From: Pleurocapsa minor GSE-CHR-MK 17-07R
GTDB taxonomy: Bacteria > Chloroflexota > Anaerolineae > Aggregatilineales > Phototrophicaceae
NCBI GenBank assembly: GCA_019359125.1
Contig: JAHHHY010000001.1
Coordinates: forward strand, 372,001 to 436,000
Length of the DNA: 64,000 nt
Direction: 5' to 3'
A model generated the notes under the pieces. The model ran no database searches, had not been told where the DNA came from, and was given only the letters and a program-made list of their open reading frames with translations. Each line of letters starts with the position of its first letter. Position 1 is the stretch's first letter. The position numbers and the translations under genes were made by a program. Shown piece by piece: positions 19,419 through 27,699 of the stretch.

Positions 19419-19491
19419 GCTCTGTTCGTCTAGGGGCCCAGGACGTGGCCCTCTCAAGGCCGAAACACGGGTTCGAATCCCGTACGGAGCA
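19419..19491 (+). tRNA. tRNA-Glu (anticodon CTC)
   Basis: A 73-base tRNA with acceptor stem GCTCTGT/ACGGAGC (one G-T pair) and discriminator A. The anticodon stem TGGCC/GGCCG closes the loop CTCTCAA, giving CTC (reads GAG). The T-arm is CGGGTTCGAATCCCG. It lies 54 bases after tRNA-Arg and shares its terminator, so both are probably on one transcript. Confidence 0.95.
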
Positions 19492-19501
19492 CAAGCAGGA
19501 T

Positions 19502-19544
19502 ACGCGTCGCAGAAGAATTATCTCTGCGGCGCGTTTTGTTTTTC
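19502..19544 (+). terminator. Terminator after the tRNA-Arg/tRNA-Glu pair
   Basis: An 11-bp stem ACGCGTCGCAG (19502-19512) with CTGCGGCGCGT (19524-19534) followed by TTTGTTTTT. Confidence 0.88.
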
Positions 19545-19643
19545 GGCTGAATGCCTGATGAGCCTTCACCTGATATATTGCAAACCCGCGCTATACTGAC
19601 ACTATCTCTCGTAAGCGTAGTTGAAAGTGATGGTCCATAAGCC

Positions 19644-21017
19644 GTGTCCACAACGATTCAGGAAGCACCGCTGGTCCCCGGTTTGCCGCTTGTCGGCAGC
19701 CTTCCGCAGATGATCGCCAATTTCCCCAAGATGCTGCTTGAAACCGCACCGTCGTTTGGTGATGTGGTCCGCCTCAATATCGCCGGAACAACGATGATGG
19801 TCGTGTCGCATCCGGAGATGCTGGAATACATCCTGCGCGACAACCACCATAATTACGTCCATGGTGAAATGGCTGCCGGCCAAATTGGCCGTGTGACGCC
19901 GCGTGGGCTGTTTATGCTGGAGGGGCAGGAGTGGCTGCTGGAACGGCGCATGATGCAGCCGTACTTCCACCGCAAATACCTGGGCCGGATTATGGAGCTG
20001 CTGGACGAGACGATTGTCGAGCAGATGGACAAGCTGGAACGCGAGTCCAGTGAGGGTGTGATCGATCTGGCCAACGCAGTCAAGCGCATCACGATCTCGG
20101 TGTTCCTGCGCGCAATTTTCAGCATGGGCATGGACGAGGCCCAGATGAACAAAATTGGCGAGGCCTTTGATATCGCCATGCGCGGTACTGCCCGCCGAAA
20201 CAAGATCGGTTACATTGTGCCGCGCAGCGTCCGCCTGCCGCTGGATCGCAAAATTGACGATGCGCTGAAGTATCTGGGTGAGGTCGTCACGGGCATCATC
20301 CGCGATCGCCGAGAGAGCGGCCAGCAGGGCGACGACATGATGGGCATGCTGCTGGCGGCCCATGATGATGAGACGGGTGCGCGGCTGAGCGATGAATCGC
20401 TGCTCGACGAGGTCAAGACGCTGATTCTGGGTGGTTATGACACCACCAGTGGATCGCTGCTGTGGGCGACGCATCTGCTGTCGCACCACCCTGCTGTGAC
20501 CGAGCGGCTGGTGCGCGAGTCACGCGAAGTGCTGAGCACAGGCCGTGTGGGCTACGAGAACTATAATGACCTGCATTATGCGCGCTGGGTGTTCAATGAG
20601 ACAATGCGCCAGAAGCCGGTCGCGTGGGCCATCCCGCGTGAATCAATCGCGGAGGATGTGCTGGGCGGATATCGTATACCGGCCAAAACCACAATCATGA
20701 TTCCGGTCGTGCATATTCATCATGACGCGCGCTGGTGGGACCAGCCCGAGAAGTTTATGCCGGAACGCTGGGAAGACAAGTTCGGCGGGGCCAAGCACCG
20801 CTTCGCCTACCTGCCGTTTGGCATGGGGCCGCGCGTGTGCCTCGGCGAACAGTTTGCTGTGACCGAAGGAACGCTGCTGCTGGCGCGCCTGTTTGAGCGT
20901 TTCGAGATCGAGCCGCTGAGCCCGACGGCCCAGCAGGTGGACTATAACTTCACGATGGCGCCGCAGTCGATGCCGGTGCGCATCCGCCGCCGCGAGGCCA
21001 GCCTCACACCCGCCTGA
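19644..21017 (+). CDS. Cytochrome P450
   Basis: A 457-residue haem-thiolate monooxygenase. The GTG at 19644 is taken as start. All core motifs are present: I-helix oxygen-activation motif GGYDTTS (263-269), K-helix ETMR (319-322), the PERW segment, and the haem-binding loop FGMGPRVCLG (392-401) with ligand Cys399. There is no membrane anchor, so it is soluble. The overall pattern (PGLPLVGSLPQM start, long I-helix, EPLSPTAQQVDYNFTM end) resembles CYP102/CYP4-like fatty-acid or terpenoid hydroxylases more than class I CYP101 types, but the substrate is unknown. No ferredoxin or reductase gene adjoins it. The nearest gene is a convergent SRPBCC protein. Confidence 0.95.
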   Translation: MSTTIQEAPLVPGLPLVGSLPQMIANFPKMLLETAPSFGDVVRLNIAGTTMMVVSHPEMLEYILRDNHHNYVHGEMAAGQIGRVTPRGLFMLEGQEWLLERRMMQPYFHRKYLGRIMELLDETIVEQMDKLERESSEGVIDLANAVKRITISVFLRAIFSMGMDEAQMNKIGEAFDIAMRGTARRNKIGYIVPRSVRLPLDRKIDDALKYLGEVVTGIIRDRRESGQQGDDMMGMLLAAHDDETGARLSDESLLDEVKTLILGGYDTTSGSLLWATHLLSHHPAVTERLVRESREVLSTGRVGYENYNDLHYARWVFNETMRQKPVAWAIPRESIAEDVLGGYRIPAKTTIMIPVVHIHHDARWWDQPEKFMPERWEDKFGGAKHRFAYLPFGMGPRVCLGEQFAVTEGTLLLARLFERFEIEPLSPTAQQVDYNFTMAPQSMPVRIRRREASLTPA

Positions 21018-21028
21018 CAGACACCTGG

Positions 21029-21580
21029 TCAGTCGGTGCCATGCCGCAGCACATGTCCTAGCCAGGAAAGCAGCTTTGTCGGCGTGCCTGATGGTGGGGG
21101 AAGATTGGCCTCTCCCCGCCGTCGGGTCAGCTCGCGTGCAAGGCTGATTTCTCCCTGGCGCATGGCCCAATGGTGGTTCATCGAGAACAGCGGTTTCAGG
21201 GCAAAAGAGAATATCCGCAGCAGCGGCTTATTGGCCTCGATCTTCCAGTCGTAGACGATGTTCACCTGATCGCCATCCTGAGTGAATGTCCAGATGCCGC
21301 GTCCGACAAAGTCACCTTCTGCGACCAGCGTGAAGCTGTGAGCACTGACTTCCGTCACGCGAAAGCTCCAGCGCAGGGTGTAGGGCAGCCAGCCTTTGGT
21401 ATACAGCGAGACGCGTTTGCCCAGGCCGGACGCATCTCCCGGATCGAGCGTCTGGACATCGAGATAGACGGAGGGCCACCAGCGGGGCAGGTCATTGGCA
21501 TCGCTGATGATGGACACGATTTCCTGGGCAGTCGCCGGGAATCGCCAACGGGTGATAAAGTGGTAGTCGTTGGAGGCCAT
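21029..21580 (-). CDS. SRPBCC-family (polyketide cyclase/START-like) protein
   Basis: A 183-residue hydrophobic-pocket protein. I use the ATG at 21580 (MASNDYHF), with AAAGG upstream; a TTG 18 codons earlier runs into the terminator region. The start HFITRWRFPATAQEIVSIISDANDLPRWWPSVY is a typical SRPBCC opening (strand, then a helix with the PRWWP motif). Later strands include RWSFRVTEV and GIWTFTQDGDQVNIVYDW. Such proteins bind lipids or aromatic ligands. It is convergent with the P450 gene, 11 bases apart, which hints at but does not prove a shared lipophilic substrate. Confidence 0.8.
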   Translation of the reverse strand: MASNDYHFITRWRFPATAQEIVSIISDANDLPRWWPSVYLDVQTLDPGDASGLGKRVSLYTKGWLPYTLRWSFRVTEVSAHSFTLVAEGDFVGRGIWTFTQDGDQVNIVYDWKIEANKPLLRIFSFALKPLFSMNHHWAMRQGEISLARELTRRRGEANLPPPSGTPTKLLSWLGHVLRHGTD

Positions 21581-21643
21581 CGGGCGTTCGCCTTTCAGAT
21601 TGCTATGCCTCGTCAACTGCCATTGTATGCCCAAATAACAAAT

Positions 21644-21686
21644 AAAAAGGCCGCATCTCTAATAATCACGAGAGGCGGCCTTTTTT
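21644..21686. terminator. Intrinsic terminator after typA
   Basis: AAGGCCGC (21647-21654) plus an imperfect extension pairs with GCGGCCTT (21675-21682). There is a T run on each strand (TTTTTT on plus, TTTTTATTTG on minus). It lies just after the typA stop on the minus strand. Confidence 0.85.
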
Positions 21687-21705
21687 GGTATTGGGGAAGG
21701 GCAGA

Positions 21706-23559
21706 TTACTCTGCGTTTTCCATCATCTTTTCACGGCGCTTGACTTCGCGCATGCGCAGCTCGTTGTTGAGCGTCTTTTTGCGCGGGCGCAGGCTGATGG
21801 GGGTAACCTCCAGCAGCTCGTCTTCAGCAATGAACTCCATGAAGTCATCCAGAGACATATTGCGCACGCCACGCATGCGCTCTTCCATGAAGTAGGTCTT
21901 GGTATGCACGGCGCTAAGCGTCTTGGTCTTGCACACATTGACGGCCAGGTCATCGGCGCGGATGTGTTCGCCTACGACCATGCCTTCATAGACTTCGGCG
22001 CCGGGCTCGATGAAGAAGGTGCCGCGCTGATTCATGTCGAGCATGGCGTAGGGGGTGGACTTGCCCGATTCGTAGGCGACCAGGCTGCCAAACTGGCGGC
22101 CCGGAATCGCCCCCGCCATTGGCTCGTAGCCACCGAAGATCGAATGCATCTGGCCCATACCGCTGGTGGCCGTCAGGAACTTGCTGCGGAAGCCGAGCAG
22201 GCCGCGCGTGGGGACGATGAAGCGCAGGAACGTCGTGCCGTTCTCGCTCTTCATGTCCTGCATGATGCCACGGCGCGAGCCGAGCATCTCGATGACCGTG
22301 CCGGTCAGGTTGTCGGCCACTTCGATATGCACTTCTTCCACCGGTTCCATGAGTTCACCGGTTACTTCGTCGCGCGTGAAGATCACTTCCGGCTTGCTGA
22401 TTTCGAATTCATAGCCTTCACGGCGCATGGTTTCGATCAGGATACCCAGATGCAGCTCGCCACGGCCGCTGACGATGAACTTTTCGGGTGAATCGCCATC
22501 CTCGACGCGCAGCGCAAGGTTGCTGCGGGTTTCATTGAACAGGCGCTCACGCAGTCGGCGCGACGTGCCCCAGCCGGTCTTGCCTTCACGGCCACCCAGC
22601 GGGGACGTATTGACGCCGAAGGTCATACGCACGGTTGGCTGGTCGACATGAATCGGTTCCAGTGTGCGCGGGTTCAGCGGGTCGGTGATGGTATCGCTGA
22701 TGCCCAGCTCGGAAAAGCCGCCAAAGGCCACGATATCGCCGGCTGCAACTGCGGTCTCTTCTACCTTCGACAGGTTCCAGAAGGTGAACAGGTAGTCGAT
22801 GGTGCTCTTGACCTGTTCGCCGCCTGGGGTGATGCGCAGGGCAGTCATGCCCTTTTTCATGTCGCCGCTGAGGATACGGCCGATGCCAAGCTGGCCCTTA
22901 TAGCGATCGTACTCGATCGATGTGACCAGCAGCGACAGGGGCGCGTCCAGCTCGACTTTCGGCGGCGGGACTTCCTTGATGATGGTCTCGAACAACGGCG
23001 CGAGATTTTCTGCCAGCTTGTCGTATTCGTAGCCTGCGCGGCCATCGATGCCAACGGCGTAGACCACCGGGAACTCGGCCTGTTCGTCGCTGGCGCCCAG
23101 CTCAATGAACAGGTCGAAAGCTTCGTTCAGGGCTTCCACCGGGCGGGCATGGGCGCGGTCGACCTTGTTCACCACGAGGATGACGCGCAGGCCGAGGGCC
23201 AGCGCCTTGCGCAGCACGAAGCGTGTCTGCGGCATGGGGCCTTCCACCGCGTCAATGAGAAGCAGGGCGCCGTCCACCATGTTGAGGACGCGCTCCACTT
23301 CACCACCGAAGTCGGCGTGGCCGGGGGTGTCGACGATGTTGATCTTCACATCGCCATAGGTCACAGCAGTGTTCTTGGCGAGGATGGTGATGCCGCGTTC
23401 GCGCTCAAGATCGTTAGAGTCTAGGATGCGCTCGCCGGCGGTCTCGTTATTGCGGAATACCTTGGTCTGCTTGAGCATGCCGTCCACGAGAGTTGTCTTG
23501 CCGTGGTCAACGTGCGCGATAATCGCGATGTTGCGAATATCGTTTCTGGTCTGTGTCAC
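21706..23559 (-). CDS. typA: Ribosome-associated GTPase TypA/BipA
   Basis: A 617-residue translational GTPase linked in other bacteria to ribosome assembly and cold or stress adaptation. It starts at GTG with AGGTG upstream. Motifs: G1 [10 protein letters not shown], switch I RERGITI, G3 DTPGHADF, G4 NKVD. It has the five-domain EF-G-like layout with the BipA-specific C-terminal domain ([15 protein letters not shown] and [17 protein letters not shown]). The length matches the family. It is a single gene with a terminator behind it and a divergent small membrane-protein gene in front. Confidence 0.98.
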   Translation of the reverse strand: MTQTRNDIRNIAIIAHVDHGKTTLVDGMLKQTKVFRNNETAGERILDSNDLERERGITILAKNTAVTYGDVKINIVDTPGHADFGGEVERVLNMVDGALLLIDAVEGPMPQTRFVLRKALALGLRVILVVNKVDRAHARPVEALNEAFDLFIELGASDEQAEFPVVYAVGIDGRAGYEYDKLAENLAPLFETIIKEVPPPKVELDAPLSLLVTSIEYDRYKGQLGIGRILSGDMKKGMTALRITPGGEQVKSTIDYLFTFWNLSKVEETAVAAGDIVAFGGFSELGISDTITDPLNPRTLEPIHVDQPTVRMTFGVNTSPLGGREGKTGWGTSRRLRERLFNETRSNLALRVEDGDSPEKFIVSGRGELHLGILIETMRREGYEFEISKPEVIFTRDEVTGELMEPVEEVHIEVADNLTGTVIEMLGSRRGIMQDMKSENGTTFLRFIVPTRGLLGFRSKFLTATSGMGQMHSIFGGYEPMAGAIPGRQFGSLVAYESGKSTPYAMLDMNQRGTFFIEPGAEVYEGMVVGEHIRADDLAVNVCKTKTLSAVHTKTYFMEERMRGVRNMSLDDFMEFIAEDELLEVTPISLRPRKKTLNNELRMREVKRREKMMENAE

Positions 23560-23697
23560 AGGTCACCTGCATATCTTCGTTATATTTGATGGACAGTATG
23601 TTATCAGTGAAAAGTTAAGGCATGTAGGGCAAAAACCAAAGCAAGTGTACAATTGAGCCGAAATATGCATTGTCGGCCTGTTCATTGAGACGCCCAA

Positions 23698-24069
23698 ATG
23701 ACCCGATTGTTTCAAAAAGAGTGGTTTCGCACGCTTTTGCTGATGATGTTCATCGCGGGAATCCTGCTCGTGATCTTCGCGGTGGTCCAGTATGTCTCGC
23801 TGAGTTACCAGATTGGCCAGAACGTCGCCTATCAGATTCAGACGCAGAATCAGACGATCGACCCCCAGACCATCAATGAGGCGCAAAGCCTGATGGCGGC
23901 GGATATGAGCCTGCGCGAGATGCTGAATGCACGCGACAGCATGCTCATCTATTTTGGCGCGGGGCTGATCCTGGCGGCGCTGGGATTCCTGGGCCGTGAC
24001 CTGATCAACAGCCGACTTAAAAAAGAGGCTGCTGCGCCTGCACTGACCGGACAGGGAGAATCACGATGA
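23698..24069 (+). CDS. Small two-helix membrane protein, unknown function
   Basis: A 123-residue protein with two hydrophobic segments, about residues 12-34 (TLLLMMFIAGILLVIFAVV) and 83-100 (LIYFGAGLILAALGFLG). They are separated by a 45-residue polar loop rich in Gln and Asn that is predicted to lie outside. Its last four bases overlap the start of the luciferase-like oxidoreductase gene (ATGA), so the two are translationally coupled. No family recognised. Confidence 0.7.
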   Translation: MTRLFQKEWFRTLLLMMFIAGILLVIFAVVQYVSLSYQIGQNVAYQIQTQNQTIDPQTINEAQSLMAADMSLREMLNARDSMLIYFGAGLILAALGFLGRDLINSRLKKEAAAPALTGQGESR

Positions 24070-24983
24070 CTGTGGACTTTGGCTTGTCGCTGCTGTTTGG
24101 CCCGCCCGCTGGCCAGAACGAACGGTTTATAGACGACATAACGTCCGCGATGCCTTACGTGGGCGGCGCGATGAGCAGCATGTGGATGACCGATCATTTC
24201 TTCTGGCACGAGTCGCCCACCTTTGAGGCCTGGACCGTGATGGCTTATGTGGCGGCCCTGTTTCCGACGATGCAGATCGGCCCGATGGTGCTGGGGCAGA
24301 ATTACCGGAATCCGGCGCTGACAGCCAAAATGGCTTCGACGCTGCATGCGCTGAGCGGCGGACGCTTCATCATGGGTATTGGGGCGGGCTGGAAGGAAGA
24401 TGAATACCGCGCGTATGGCTATCCGTTTCCGGAGCCGAAAGTGCGGCTGGAGCAGCTTCAGGATACGCTGGAAATCTTCACCCGTCTGTGGAACGAGCCA
24501 GGCAAGGTGACATATGAAGGCCGCCACTACAGCGTGGCAGACGCGTGGTGCGAGCCGAAACCGTCGCCGAAAATTCCGATTGTGGTGGGCGGTGGCGGAC
24601 GCAAGACCATGAGCCTGGCGGTGAAATACGCCGACATGTGGAATATCTCAGACGCCAACCTGACAACGTTCAAGGAAAAGCTGGTTACCCTGCGCGAACA
24701 CTGCGAGACGCAGGGGCGCGAGTGGCATTCGCTGCGCAAGACCTGGTTTGGCCGGCTGAGCGTCGGCGCGACCGAACAGGAAGCCGTGGCGCGCGCTGCT
24801 GCCCGTAATTATACGCGCGATAATGCTTTCATCGGCACGCCCGATCAGCTGGTCGAGCAATTGCTGGCGTTTGTGGATGTGGACTGCGATTACTTCATGA
24901 TCGACATCATCGACTCGCCGAATCCGGAGCTGCTGGCGATGGTATGCGAAGGGGTGATCCCGCGTGTGAAAGCAGGCCGCTGA
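24066..24983 (+). CDS. Luciferase-like (LLM) flavin/F420-dependent oxidoreductase
   Basis: A 305-residue TIM-barrel oxidoreductase. Family landmarks are SMWMTDHFFWHE (flavin-pocket region), LGQNYRNPALTAKMASTLHALSGGRF, GIGAGWKEDEYRAYGYPFP, and IPIVVGGGGRKTMSLAVKYADMWN. It may use FMN or coenzyme F420; the sequence alone does not decide. The SGGRFIMGIGAGW core is often seen in F420-dependent members. It overlaps its upstream neighbour by 4 bases and shares its stop with the next start (TGATG). Confidence 0.9.
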   Translation: MTVDFGLSLLFGPPAGQNERFIDDITSAMPYVGGAMSSMWMTDHFFWHESPTFEAWTVMAYVAALFPTMQIGPMVLGQNYRNPALTAKMASTLHALSGGRFIMGIGAGWKEDEYRAYGYPFPEPKVRLEQLQDTLEIFTRLWNEPGKVTYEGRHYSVADAWCEPKPSPKIPIVVGGGGRKTMSLAVKYADMWNISDANLTTFKEKLVTLREHCETQGREWHSLRKTWFGRLSVGATEQEAVARAAARNYTRDNAFIGTPDQLVEQLLAFVDVDCDYFMIDIIDSPNPELLAMVCEGVIPRVKAGR

Positions 24984-25663
24984 TGGCGACCGTCAAGTGG
25001 TATGGCCATGCCTGCCTGGGCGTGACAGGAAGCAGTGGCGTGCATGTGATTACCGATCCGTATACGCCGGAGACAGCCGGCTACGATCCGGTGCCGGATG
25101 CCGCCGATGTGGTGATCGTTTCGTCGGATAACGACACGTTTCACTGTCGCGCAGACCTGATCACAGGATCGCCCGTGGAGGTGAATGCGCTGGCGCTGGC
25201 GCAGTCGGCCGGCCAGACGGTGGCGAGAGGCGTGGAAATCCGCGCGATTCAGGCGATGGAGGCCCTCAATCATCGCGAGCACGACCCTGACCAGAATGGC
25301 ATGTATCGCTTTGTGGTGGATGGGGTGTCGTTTGGCCACATGGGGGACATTGGCAACGCTTTCACTGAAGACCAGCTTGCTTTCTTCGACGGCGTGGACG
25401 TGCTGTTCGCGCTGACAGGCGGGCATCCGACGATTGAGCTGGATGACCTGATGACGGTCATCACACGCACACAGCCGAAGATCGTGATTCCCATGCACTA
25501 TCGCACGTTGCGCTATCTGCCAAAGAAGATTCACTGGTTGCATCAGTTTACGGCGCTGTTTGACGCGTCACAACTGGACTATTTTGCAGTGCGCTCGGCG
25601 GAAATCCTGCCGGACATGCTGCCAGCGGCCACCCGTGTGTGGGTGCTGCCCTATACATGCTGA
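24983..25663 (+). CDS. Metallo-beta-lactamase-fold protein (UlaG/COG2220-like) with degenerate metal motif
   Basis: A 226-residue protein starting at the ATG in TGATG that overlaps the stop of the previous gene. A 13-codon longer reading inside that gene is rejected. The fold is recognisable from VKWYGHACLGV at the start, ITDPYTPETAGY, VSFGHMGDIGNAF and TQPKIVIPMHY. The first metal-binding motif, normally THxHxDH, reads SSDNDTFH here, so most ligands of that site are missing. It may be a non-hydrolytic or single-metal variant. It is part of the 23698-27610 plus-strand group, between an LLM oxidoreductase and a Gfo/Idh dehydrogenase. Confidence 0.8.
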   Translation: MATVKWYGHACLGVTGSSGVHVITDPYTPETAGYDPVPDAADVVIVSSDNDTFHCRADLITGSPVEVNALALAQSAGQTVARGVEIRAIQAMEALNHREHDPDQNGMYRFVVDGVSFGHMGDIGNAFTEDQLAFFDGVDVLFALTGGHPTIELDDLMTVITRTQPKIVIPMHYRTLRYLPKKIHWLHQFTALFDASQLDYFAVRSAEILPDMLPAATRVWVLPYTC

Positions 25664-25681
25664 CATGAAGGAAGTGAGATT

Positions 25682-26686
25682 ATGAAAGTAGTCGTCATTG
25701 GCGCGGGGCGTATCGGCAAGCTGCACGCTGAAAATCTGGCCTATCGTATTCCAGGCACGAGCGTGATTGGCATCGCGGATGTCAACCAGGCCGCCGCACA
25801 GGAAACCGCGACGCGCCTGAAAATCCCACGCGTCGCGACCGATTATCATGACCTGATCGGCCTGCCCGAGGCGGATGCGGTGGTCATCTGCTCCGCGACT
25901 GATACGCACACCGATATCATCACGGCGGCGGCGCAGGCGGGCAAGCACATCTTCTGCGAGAAGCCGATTGACCTGAACCTCGGTCGCATCGACCGGGCGC
26001 TGGAGGCGGTGGAGAAGGCCGGCGTGAAGCTGCAAATCGGCTTCAACCGGCGCTTTGACCCGAATTTCCGGCGCGTGCGCGATGCTGTCATTCGCGGTGA
26101 AGTGGGCACGCCACAGCGCCTGCATATCATCAGCCGAGACCCGGCCCCACCGCCGATCAGCTATGTGAAGGTGTCGGGCGGTATTTTTGTCGACATGACC
26201 ATTCACGACTTTGATATGGCGCGCTACCTGATTGGCAGCGAAATTGAGGAAGTGTATGCCAGTGCAGCGGTGATGGTTGATCCCGCGATTGGGGAGGCCG
26301 GTGACGTGGATACCGCGCTGATCGTGCTGCGCTTTGCCAATGGCGTGATCGGCAGCATCGACAACAGCCGCAAAGCGGTGTACGGCTATGACCAGCGCGT
26401 GGAAGTGTTTGGCTCTGAGGGCAGCATCCAAACGGAGAACAATTACCCCAACAGCGCAATCATCAGCACTGCGGCTTCGGTGCGCCGGGACCTGCCGCTG
26501 AATTTCTTCCTCGAACGGTATTCAGAAAGCTACGTGAACGAAATGAAAGACTTCGTCACGGCTGTGGAGGAGGGCGGCGAGGTGCCCGTCGGCGGCTTTG
26601 ACGGAAAGCAGGCGGTCGTCGTCGGCATGGCAGCACGCAAGTCATTTGACGAGAAGCGCCCGGTCAGGCTGAGCGAGATTTCCTGA
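25682..26686 (+). CDS. Gfo/Idh/MocA-family dehydrogenase (inositol 2-dehydrogenase-like)
   Basis: A 334-residue NAD(P)-dependent oxidoreductase. The Rossmann motif is GAGRIG (7-12). The catalytic EKP is in FCEKPIDLN, and the substrate region has GFNRRFDPNF and the D-x-x-x-H element DMTIHDFDMARYL. The combination is very like bacterial IolG (myo-inositol 2-dehydrogenase), but other sugar or polyol substrates are possible. No iolB, iolC, iolD or iolE is nearby, so a full inositol pathway is not supported here. It lies 19 bases after the metallo-hydrolase-fold gene. Confidence 0.9.
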   Translation: MKVVVIGAGRIGKLHAENLAYRIPGTSVIGIADVNQAAAQETATRLKIPRVATDYHDLIGLPEADAVVICSATDTHTDIITAAAQAGKHIFCEKPIDLNLGRIDRALEAVEKAGVKLQIGFNRRFDPNFRRVRDAVIRGEVGTPQRLHIISRDPAPPPISYVKVSGGIFVDMTIHDFDMARYLIGSEIEEVYASAAVMVDPAIGEAGDVDTALIVLRFANGVIGSIDNSRKAVYGYDQRVEVFGSEGSIQTENNYPNSAIISTAASVRRDLPLNFFLERYSESYVNEMKDFVTAVEEGGEVPVGGFDGKQAVVVGMAARKSFDEKRPVRLSEIS

Positions 26687-26713
26687 CCTGTGCATGCTGA
26701 TCGCGTCGGATCG

Positions 26714-27610
26714 ATGCTGAAGATTGGACTGCGAGGCCGGTTTGCACTGCTGGCCGGCCTCGTCATGCTGGTGTTATGTCTGCTGGCAGTGGGGCTGACA
26801 AATGCGGCACGCGCCGATGGCCTGAAGCCGCTGGTCTTCTTCACCAATCGTGACAGCGATGACGAGCTGTATGTGTCGGATCCCGTTCGGCGCATGAGCT
26901 TTAATCTGACGCGTATGGCCGGGTGGGATGGCACGCCCGCCTATTCTGCCGATGGCCGCTGGCTGGCGTTCGCGTCGAACCGGGATGGCAACCTGGAGCT
27001 GTATCGCATGGCGGCCAATGGCAGCGGTGTGCAGCGGCTGACAGACAGTGACGCTCGTGAGACAGAGCCTGCCTGGTCGCCGGATGGCCGCAGGTTGGCC
27101 TATGTGGGCGATTCAGCGGGTAACTGGGATATTTATGTGCTGGATCTGGTGACGGGCGAGACGCGCCAGCTGACGACTGCCGCCGTAGACGACCAGTCAC
27201 CCGTCTGGTCGCCCGATGGGCTTTCGATCGCATATGTCAGCTATCGACGCGGCAACTGGGCGATTTTTACGATGGACGTGGACGGGACGAACAGCACCGA
27301 GATTACGACCAATACGCGGGTGCGCGATCTGGATCCGGCCTGGTCACCGGACGGACAGCGCATCGCGTTTGCCAGTGACCGGCGTGAACGAAATTTCGAG
27401 ATCTGGGTGATGAACCGCGATGGGTCTAATCTGCAGCGCCTGACCAATCACAGTGGAATGGACGTAAATCCAGTGTGGACGAGCGATGGAACTTCGATTA
27501 CCTTTGAGTCGTGGCGTGAGGGCAATGTAGACCTGTATCGCATGCGCGCGGATGGCAGCCATCTGGAGCGGCTGACGTTCGATGACGCCAGGGACGGGGA
27601 TCCGGCCTGA
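26714..27610 (+). CDS. TolB/WD40-like beta-propeller exoprotein
   Basis: A 298-residue exported protein. The ATG at 26714 (MLKIGLRG) is preferred; a GTG eight codons earlier is possible. A signal or anchor segment spans about residues 9-34, with likely cleavage near ARA-DG. The remainder is a TolB-type propeller with five to six PD40 repeats, each carrying a PxWSPDGxxxA(F/Y) motif (PAYSADGRWLAFAS, PAWSPDGRRLAYVG, PVWSPDGLSIAYVS, PAWSPDGQRIAFAS). Such domains bind proteins or act as signal platforms. There is no Tol-Pal gene set in the window. Confidence 0.85.
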   Translation: MLKIGLRGRFALLAGLVMLVLCLLAVGLTNAARADGLKPLVFFTNRDSDDELYVSDPVRRMSFNLTRMAGWDGTPAYSADGRWLAFASNRDGNLELYRMAANGSGVQRLTDSDARETEPAWSPDGRRLAYVGDSAGNWDIYVLDLVTGETRQLTTAAVDDQSPVWSPDGLSIAYVSYRRGNWAIFTMDVDGTNSTEITTNTRVRDLDPAWSPDGQRIAFASDRRERNFEIWVMNRDGSNLQRLTNHSGMDVNPVWTSDGTSITFESWREGNVDLYRMRADGSHLERLTFDDARDGDPA

Positions 27611-27699
27611 GCTGACCCAGCAGTTTTTCCTCCTTTCAACACATAACCGACCTCAAGATAGCGTGTTGTAACAGAAGATACATGCAACCAGGAGCAACA

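Noticed and set aside
14366-19491. tRNA genes as possible phage or island attachment sites
   Set aside because: No integrase, no direct repeat of a tRNA 3' end and no composition shift next to any of the three tRNA genes.
25682-26686. Assigning a full myo-inositol catabolic pathway from the IolG-like gene
   Set aside because: No other iol gene is present; the IMPase-like gene at 50267 is 24 kb away and better matched to HisN-type enzymes.
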